Positions 55,020 through 64,000 of a stretch of 64,000 nucleotides of DNA are shown piece after piece. A program made the position numbers and the translations under genes. Under the pieces are notes generated by a model. That model saw nothing but the letters and a program-made list of their open reading frames with translations, had not been told where the DNA came from and made no database searches. This DNA is from Scylla paramamosain. Its lineage: Eukaryota > Arthropoda > Malacostraca > Decapoda > Portunidae. The stretch's first letter is position 1; the number at the start of each line of letters is the position of its first letter. The stretch is from contig NC_087155.1 of the NCBI RefSeq assembly GCF_035594125.1, forward strand, positions 11,179,192 to 11,243,191, read 5' to 3'.

Positions 55020-55107
<88 letters not shown>
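55020..55107. repeat. (CT)n abutting the donor of exon 55203-55114
   Basis: A pure CT tract of 88 bp on the plus strand, reading (GA)n in the transcript. It begins about six bases inside the intron, merging with the donor gtgagtgagaga. Confidence 0.98.
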
Positions 55108-55111
<4 letters not shown>

Positions 55112-55113
55112 AC

Positions 55114-55203
55114 CTTTTTCTTCCGAAGTGTCACCCTCACTCCCTCGGTGGACACCTCAAAGCTCACTTTCTTCTTCTTGATACCTTTAGCCTTGAACTC
55201 ATA
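55114..55203 (-). CDS. NOS1AP: NOS1AP-like coding exon: central PTB strands (30 aa)
   Basis: This 90-bp exon, phase 0 at both ends, encodes YEFKAKGIKKKKVSFEVS followed by TEGVRVTLRKKK. It matches the lysine-rich central PTB segment of NOS1AP (YEFKAKNIKKKKVS in vertebrates). The acceptor is TTCTTCTTCGCAG before TAT GAG TTC, and the donor is AAAAAG followed by gtgagt. The donor is unusual because a (GA)n tract of about 87 bp, read on the minus strand, starts roughly six bases into the intron. Splice-site recognition therefore happens next to a length-variable purine repeat. The next intron is only 706 bp. Confidence 0.93.
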
Positions 55204-55384
55204 CTGCGAAGAAGAATAACTCGTATTATACACATGAACAGCTGGGGTGAGTGTGGGACTGAGGGGCGGGGAAAGTTGTACGAGGGAGAATAATAGAATG
55301 CAATTTATGATAATGATGAAGGAGGACAGGTAAAGATAAACAGACTAGATGCAGGAAAAAAATATATAACAACAGATTAATCGC

Positions 55385-55385
<1 letters not shown>

Positions 55386-55434
<49 letters not shown>
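55386..55434. repeat. (CA)n microsatellite
   Basis: A pure CA tract of 49 bp in the 7.6-kb intron. Confidence 0.95.
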
Positions 55435-55436
<2 letters not shown>

Positions 55437-56499
55437 GGACGCTCAAAAATAGCCTCTTCGCTCTGAGGATCAAAAGCACACGATTCATTTCTTTGATTCC
55501 CTCAGCTGGCTCGGGGCTGAGGCAGTAAGGCGCCCCTGAGACTCCGAGCCCCGCCACAGTAATCAGAGTAATGGAGGGAGGCGAATCAGATGCGCAACAG
55601 CAGCGTGCAGGGACAAACACATTTATTATATTACCTCTTCTTAAGTGCTTCCTCAGGTCTGTAATATATGATAACTTTGGAAATGGAACTGTTTTAATGA
55701 GCAATTTCTGTGACGTCTAGGGAGCGGACACTTAACTAAAGAGATGGGGTTATAAATGCTACAACTACAGGAAAGGTGAATAAAGTTTGTGACTGTAGGA
55801 AGTAAGTACCTTTATATATAGCATATCTTATTGATTATGTTTTTTCGACTTATTTATTCTGCAGAGCATTCGTATTTCTTATAGTTCCTCTACCTTCACC
55901 TTTACTACCTTGCATCTTCTACTTTAGATTAAATGCTGTAGGTTATTATAAACTGTCTAATCAGGAACAACAGGTCTATTACTGTTTGTTCATCCATTAC
56001 GTTTCTTTGTTTCCAATGTACCCCATGCTCTGAGGCCTCTTATGTCCAACCAAGTTATTGAAAAGACACGATGGGAAGATTATCCGTTTGTAGCTGATCC
56101 TGCTTAAAGTTGTATTTACGTTTTATATTTAATCTCCCACTCCTGAGCAATTCATCAGTCCACTCATGTACTAATTTGGTGTGCGGTTCTTATTCGCTAA
56201 ATGTCTTGACAGAAAGTAAAAAGACATGGTGAGATTCTTCATTGGTGGATTTTCACAAGCAATTAAAGACAACAAGCGAGTCATCTTGTCAGTATTCTCT
56301 CCTGATCACTGCCATGACATTGCAAGACGACAGGATATGCACAAGTCTAAACCTGCAACCCTTTTTCGTTAACACTCACAACTTCTCTAAGTGTGCCGTT
56401 CGTCAGATGTGACCTTTTATAAGACCAGTTTGTTCGTTTTGAAGATAACTGTTAATGGACACCTATACCTATGACTTGTTTTTTTTTATTTATTTATTT

Positions 56500-56620
56500 A
56501 TTTTTTTTTTATGTAGGAGGGGCACCGGCCAAGAGCAACAAAATTATATAAAAAAATAAAAAAAGGACCACTGAGGTGCCGGTCCCCGAACAGTCAAAAG
56601 CGGTCGTCAAAAATTAAAGG
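56500..56620. mobile_element. Dispersed repeat fragment (SINE- or MITE-like)
   Basis: A stretch with AGGGGCACCGGCCAAGAGCA, then an A-rich segment, then CACTGAGGTGCCGGTCCCC and CAAAAGCGGTCGTCAAAAAT is preceded by a (TTTA)n run. It resembles, from memory, a very common interspersed repeat of decapod genomes in which GGCACCGGCC and GGTGCCGGTCC segments flank an A-rich loop. No target duplication was identified. Confidence 0.5.
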
Positions 56621-56630
56621 ATAGGTGTCT

Positions 56631-56742
<112 letters not shown>

Positions 56743-57213
56743 TCTGGTTCTCTCCCGTCTCTACCATAGCCGATGTTGACAAAGGGATTCTGAAACTTTT
56801 CTTTTAATCTACAGTTCCAATTTTTCGTCTCCGCCGCGCACCATTTCCCTCGCTGATCCTTGAGGCGATACTTTTGTTTTCTCTCCCGCCGAGCCGTCAC
56901 TCCGCGCTTCCACCATCTATTCTTGTGAACAGAAGCCACTATGCTGTTGCCATCACGAGGAGGGACCCACCGTCATGATACATCTACCTATATATACATA
57001 CCTACATTTTCTCATAAAATTCTCGCCACTTTCACGAAGAGTGCTAATAACATTGAAAAAAGAACTACATCCCATTAACCACAACGACTGCACCGCCACA
57101 TTTCGCCTTTCAGCTGCCGCCACTTTTCGTTGTTTACTATTGTTGTTGTGAAAGATAATGTGTGGCGGCAGATCCCTGTCTTCCCTGGGAGCCGCTACTG
57201 CCTGCTGCCCTGT

Positions 57214-57225
57214 TGACGTCACGTG
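57214..57225. promoter_or_regulatory. Overlapping CRE and E-box, TGACGTCACGTG
   Basis: TGACGTCA (57214-57221) overlaps CACGTG (57220-57225). The site lies in the 7.6-kb intron between the first two recognised PTB exons, about 25 bp before an ATG in good context (ACCATGG) that runs straight into a (GT)n tract. The same 12-mer, in reverse orientation, occurs at 4296-4307. Confidence 0.3.
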
Positions 57226-57263
57226 TTGGTTAGAACCTCTCGTCGGGTACCATGGCGGTGACC

Positions 57264-57366
<103 letters not shown>

Positions 57367-57963
57367 TTCTTCTACTTACTGTTTTCTTTTTCTACTTTCC
57401 AGTGGTTTTCTTTCACAAGTCACCTGTGTTTGTCTGCGCTTTTCTTTTTTTCTTTTTTTTCTTTTTTTCCTGGTTGTTTAATTGTCTTTGTCCATTCTAT
57501 TTATCTGTCTGATATCCTGTGTCTTTTGTATCTGTGTCTGTCTGTCTGTCTGTTTGCTTGCCTGCCTTGCCTGCCTATTTATCTAATAGTATGTTTGATT
57601 TGTCTGTCTGTCTATTTGGCTGGCTGTTTGTCTGGACGGCTGTTAAAGTGAGATGAGTATCACATCGTTACACAGTGAAGGTCATTTGCTGCTTAACGAG
57701 TGCAGACACACCGGCGGGCACGCCCATGAGAACGGTGAGGGGACGCCGCAGGAATAGTAAGGGAGGACTGGCTGGCTGCGAGGATGGAGTGAGGGAATGG
57801 TGTGGCTCTGGCAGTGCCGTGGCAACATTCTGACACACAAAAGAAAACAAAAGGCAGCGTTGGCATCTGGGACCATATAAATAAGATTAAACCCAAACGC
57901 TTCGTTTTTTCCTCAGTCACCTAAGGGAGCTTAAAAATACTTGTGTTGGCGGGCAAGGTGGTC

Positions 57964-57971
57964 TGACGTCA
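57964..57971. promoter_or_regulatory. TGACGTCA site followed by donor-like sequences
   Basis: This perfect CRE palindrome is followed within 35 bp on the plus strand by CAG-gtaagg and CAG-gtgagt, which resemble splice donors. It lies in the 7.6-kb intron. It may mark an unrecognised non-coding first exon on the plus strand, or be chance. Confidence 0.25.
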
Positions 57972-59169
57972 CCAAGAGGCTCAGGTAAGGCAGCCAGGTG
58001 AGTACACGTTACTTTTGTACATATATTGTCCTGTAAATTCAGAGAAAACGAGGACTTTCGTTATGACTATTGCAACATCCAAGTGAGAGGGTCTTTATAT
58101 CTGATACTTCGCACTGGCCTGCTTTATGCGACCAATGCCCCGCCCTCGCCGAGCAAAGGTGGGTCTGGCACGCCGCATTCACCTCTCCACGTGATAAGTT
58201 CGTGCTGAGACATAAGCGTCACTGTGCCACTCCATGCGTTTCATTTTTCTGATAGAACCACGTCAATAAAAAAAATAAATAAAATAAAATAGTTGATTGG
58301 CTTAACTAATGGAGTACACAGCAGCCTTCATTATATGATTCATGTACTCTGGTGATCGTCATTTGTACTCATGAACCATCAGTGGAAGTGTGCTACAGTC
58401 ACAACGAGGGTGACAATAATGTGACACGTCTAAGCTTTGCCTGCAACACAGAAAGCCGATTTACTGAATTACCCGCCACCCGCCACGCCCCCCTTAATAC
58501 CCGCAATTGTGAACACCGGGAGCATGCCATTGTTCCCCTCACTCAGGGTCTGCACTCCATTAATACATCAATACCTGCATCCCATGAGTAGCACCTCCTC
58601 CCTGCCGCCCCGCCATCCCGCGGCTCAGTGGCACTCATTCTCATGGGATGATTGAATGTGGGGCAGGAAAGGAGACGCGGAGGATGTGGAACATTTGTAT
58701 GAAAACATTAACGTCAACAATAATGTCTTCTTGTTATAAACAATATCTATCAATCTTGCGCTAATGTGTGTTCATGTCTACTTAGGCGCTGCTGATTCTA
58801 GAAACCTTTTCCACGGGTATCTTTTTCTTGATCTCCCATCATATGTTCATATTTCCTCTCATAATGACTGTGTTGAGCGTCACCCTCCCAGCACCAGCAC
58901 GGCATCACCGCCCTCAATACTCATCTGTAAATGGCTCGCTGACGCACCAGGCCATTTAGGGCTAACGAAGTGTATTCTATGGAGTATTTATTGCGGGATC
59001 CATTACGGCGATCTTTCAATTGCGATCAAGCCAGACTGAAGAGCAATGCGCTGGCCGGCGATCCTGCAACATGACGCGACTCGGCTACCATCCAAATACC
59101 CGCTCATGCTTGTTTCAAACCGAAACAAAATACTATCCTATACTTTTTTTTCCTCCTATGGCCACTTAG

Positions 59170-60640
<1,471 letters not shown>

Positions 60641-61343
60641 CACATAACTGAACAACTGTTTGTTCATGTTTTGCTAATCAAAAAATATCACTGCATTCAT
60701 CAAGGGCAAAATAAAAAAAAATCAATAGTGATACATGTCATGGCCAGTGTCTGGAGGACGCCTCTCATATTGGCACACCACCACGACTCTTCACCTTGTG
60801 GGCACATAGCGTTCAGGATTCACGAATATGAAGCCACAAGCCAAACACTTGCAGCCATTACCAAAGCCCCTACGTTAAAGTTCCTAATGCCCTCTCCTCT
60901 CCCAGCCTTCCTCTCTGCTAGTGTGACTCATGCAGCGTTTATCACTACGGTGACGAACTTCCAAAGGCTGTATCATCACCCAGCAAAGGGAATAATAAAC
61001 AATACTTTTAAGATCATGAATGTTCCTAAAAACATAATTTCTTTGCAGCCAAGTTCTTGCGTTTGTTTGGAAGCGGTAATGGGGCAACACAGCACTAACC
61101 CTCAACGTGCCACTAACGGCAAAGCTGCCTTATGCGTGGGTGCACAGGGGCGGAGGCGCGGCACTGAGTGGCGCCAGTAGCAGATGTATGGCTCTCGCCT
61201 GCTGAACCTTGCTGGGGAGACTTGATCCATTATTTTCGAGACAACCTTTGCACACTTTTTGTTGCAATTATAGAAAGCATCGTAAAAATAAACACTATTT
61301 CTTTATGACCTTGGCTGAGTTCTTGTCAAGAAATCCGGCGTGA

Positions 61344-61546
61344 GAGGAGGAGGAGGAGGAGGAGGAGGAGGAGGAGGAGGAGGAGGAGGAGGAGGAGGAG
61401 GAGGAGGAGGAGGAGGAGGAGGAGGATGGAGGAAGAGGATGGAGGAGGAGGAGGAGGAGGAGGAGGAGGAGGAGGAGGAGGAGGAGGAGGAGGAGGAGGA
61501 GGAGGAGGAGGAGGAGGAGGAGGAGGAGGAGGAGGAGGAGGAGGAG
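61344..61546. repeat. (GGA)n tract, ~200 bp
   Basis: GGA repeat with two TGGAGGAAGAGGATGG-type interruptions near 61430. It is all-purine over most of its length. Confidence 0.97.
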
Positions 61547-62357
61547 AGTACAACGACCACGACAGTGACTACGACAAAGGGAGAGAGAAAGGGAGGGAAG
61601 GATAGCGACGATAATATGAATACAAAACATAAACCTTAACTACTTAAAAAAAAAAAAAAACTTACTCATAAAGAACGCTACATGTCATCACTCGCCTACG
61701 GAAGTTCTGCATTTCACAATTTTCATATGTCATCCGTTACGTTAATTATTTAATTCTTACTGCACATGTATTCGTCAAAATAGTGCAAACGCTTTAACTA
61801 TTAAAAGTGGCTTTGATATATATGTGGCATTTCATATGATCTATACTCATGCAGGATATATTTGCAAACATTTCTTTTACTTTAACAATGGTTTTGCGTC
61901 ATGAATAATTGTACACATGAGTTTTTACGTCTCATTTATAAAAGACGAATATGTTATCTGCTCGATGTCTTTCTGTGAAGGTGAATATCAACTTGAGCTT
62001 CTAAGACCCGGAATCCTGCAGCTATTGTTTCCTGAGCTTACAAGTCTCGAGTTTCAGTGTGTACCGACCAGCAGACTGGCTATCCACCATTACAGGATTA
62101 TATAACAAACCTTTATCTTCTTATATGAAAGCTTCCAATTGTTGTCGTGTCTGATTTATCTAAATTAAGTATTTTGAATTTTTTTGTGTGTGATTTGCGC
62201 ACGTACACACATCCTAAAAGGACACACCAACCAACCAAACAAACAGACAAAGAAACAAACAGGAAAACATACATGCACACGTACGCACAAACGCACATAG
62301 ATACATAATTATATAATATTTACAAAAACCGCAAACAAACAAAATTCGTCAGCAAAT

Positions 62358-62361
62358 CGCG

Positions 62362-62432
<71 letters not shown>
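62358..62432. repeat. (GC)n-(CA)n alternating tract
   Basis: A GCGCGCGC stretch passes into (CA)n. It is alternating purine-pyrimidine throughout. Confidence 0.95.
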
Positions 62433-62434
<2 letters not shown>

Positions 62435-62758
62435 TTCAAAATAAATTCCCTATAAAAGTCTCCGTTGAGCACCCGTCATATTTCACTAACCGTAAATACA
62501 CGGGCGTGATCAAGGCACGCAGCCAGCCAGAGGAACACTTTCATGCAGTGATAACAAACATTTCCCCAATAACAGACAAGGCAATGACATTTTCATGCAG
62601 TATTACGTTACATCAGACCAAACAATAGTCACTTCAGTAATTTAAACCCCAACTAACATTGACGACTGATATCAAACATATAATATTCAAAACGGCTGGC
62701 GTCACTGACAGAAAGCGGCAACTGCAACGCAATAACAACAGCCAGTAACACTACTCAC

Positions 62759-62830
62759 TCTGATTCGTCTCATGGCGGCCACAATCTCCACACGGCTGGT
62801 GGGGCGCGGGACGTCCAAGGTGCCAATGTA
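62759..62830 (-). CDS. NOS1AP: NOS1AP-like coding exon: N-terminal part of PTB domain (24 aa)
   Basis: This 72-bp internal exon encodes [10 protein letters not shown] followed by [14 protein letters not shown], almost identical to the second coding exon of vertebrate NOS1AP. It forms an early beta strand and helix of the PTB fold, which binds NPxY-like motifs and partners such as Dexras1 and Scribble. The acceptor is a pyrimidine-rich stretch ending CTCCACAG before TAC ATT GGC. The donor is AGA followed by gtgagt. Both ends are phase 0. It joins in frame to exon 55203-55114 across a 7.6-kb intron that holds a very large CT/TA repeat block. The preceding exon was not recognised in the remaining 1.2 kb of the window. 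Confidence 0.92.
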
Positions 62831-63195
62831 CTGTGGAGGAGAAACACTTGATTAAGGCAAAGCATGTGACTCAGTGAGGAGGGATTAACAAGTTCCCGGA
62901 GCTGAGTGAGAGTTGGCTTAATGAAGAAATGAAGAAAATTGCGCTTTTTAATCATTCGACATTTATTATTTTAAAGTAAACTTGCTGAAAGCGTATCCAC
63001 GTTTCTATATATAATAATAATATATAAACAGCTAATACAGTGATCTTTGAAAAGTACTAGATAATCATTCCAGTGATTATTATTATTATTATTATATTGT
63101 AAGTCAATCATGAGACTTATAGACTGTAAATACCTAAAGAGCAAATTATGAGAACAGTTTTCCACAAGTCACTTAAGCATGTATGATTATTAAAA

Positions 63196-63348
<153 letters not shown>

Positions 63349-63932
63349 TGCGCGCCATACCTGACGTGACTTCTGGTTTGTGTTGCGGTATTTCCCTTCC
63401 AACATTCGCTATTTTTCAGGTAAGATATGTGTTTACCCAAGCAGGCTATAAAGAAGAAAATCCTTTAGGAAAATCAAATCACGGGGGTGGCGAGGAGCGG
63501 CCCGAGGCGGCGTGACCCCACTACTGAGGCGCTGCTGACTGCCTGGGAGTGGAGTCACATTCTGTCTTCTTATGCTGTTACAGACACTTTTACCGGTTGC
63601 GAGTCTTGTGTGAACTGAGTGAAAGATTCTGTTTTCTATCATAAGTTAAGTGAAAAATAAATGTGTTTTGAAAAGAGTTGTACAGATTCCTGAAGTTCAG
63701 TAATATTTAACACCTGATCTCAATCCAGACGCAAAATCTGTGCTTCCTCATTAAAGGGAATGTAATGGCGCGCTGGGTCAAAGAAGTATATAAGAGGAAG
63801 ACCGACACAGAAAGATAAGATGAAAGGGATGTGAAGAGGAAGATTATAGAATACAAAGATATGAAAATTATCATTCAAGTTAAATGTTCACTTCCGCTCA
63901 TTCACCCAAGGACGTTCGTATAAGAAAGCATG

Positions 63933-63933
<1 letters not shown>

Positions 63934-64000
<67 letters not shown>
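63934..64000. repeat. (CA)n microsatellite cut by window edge
   Basis: Pure CA to the last base; its right end is outside the window. Confidence 0.95.

Noticed and set aside
61326..61630. Poly-Pro, poly-Ser and poly-Glu frames
   Set aside because: Artefacts of the (GGA)n tract in different frames.

Overview
This is eukaryotic, animal DNA. One gene is split into short exons with GT-AG introns, more than 60 dinucleotide and trinucleotide repeat tracts are present, and there are non-LTR retrotransposon and DNA-transposon remnants. The very high density of long (CT)n/(GA)n, (GT)n/(CA)n and (TA)n tracts, plus a dispersed repeat of a kind I associate with decapods, suggests a decapod crustacean, perhaps a crab. 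The species cannot be fixed from the sequence. No rRNA, tRNA, CRISPR array, operon or prokaryotic feature was seen.

The one gene I can name is on the minus strand and covers most of the window. It is the arthropod counterpart of NOS1AP/CAPON, the PTB-domain adaptor of neuronal nitric oxide synthase. In transcription order its recognised coding exons are 62830-62759, 55203-55114 and 54407-54243 (PTB domain), 18765-18615 (end of PTB), 17757-17609 (linker), 16509-16294 and 14648-14490 (Gln-rich coiled coil), and 12217-11465 (Ser/Pro-rich C-terminus and stop). All junctions are GT-AG and in phase, and together they encode 584 residues. The first coding exon lies beyond the right edge or was not recognised. 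The 35.5-kb intron between the third and fourth of these exons holds a second coding block: a 342-codon Ser/Pro/His-rich open exon (20352-19327), a 99-bp intron and a 37-nt exon (19227-19191). Reading phase lets this block join exon 17757-17609 directly while skipping the last PTB exon. It is therefore best read as an alternative N-terminus lacking the PTB domain.

Layout. 1-2.8 kb: unremarkable intergenic DNA with a 44-bp tandem duplication. 2.8-3.2 kb: a short hAT-type element with an 8-bp target duplication. 4.3-7 kb: a decayed minus-strand non-LTR retrotransposon with a pogo/Tigger-like miniature element inserted in it. 7-11.4 kb: AT-rich DNA including the probable 3' UTR. 11.4-20.4 kb: the 3' half of the gene and the alternative 5' exon. 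20.4-54.2 kb: the giant intron, dominated by microsatellites. 54-62.9 kb: PTB exons, plus a 1.47-kb (TA)-(CT)-(TA) block inside the 7.6-kb intron. 62.9-64 kb: upstream intron.

The palindrome TGACGTCA (full CREB/ATF site) occurs at least eight times, against about one expected. One copy lies upstream of the alternative exon and another sits in a CCAAT-CRE-TATA arrangement on the plus strand. I found no wholly new system. The strongest leads are the PTB-less alternative transcript, the CRE enrichment, and a (GA)n tract starting about six bases inside a splice donor.
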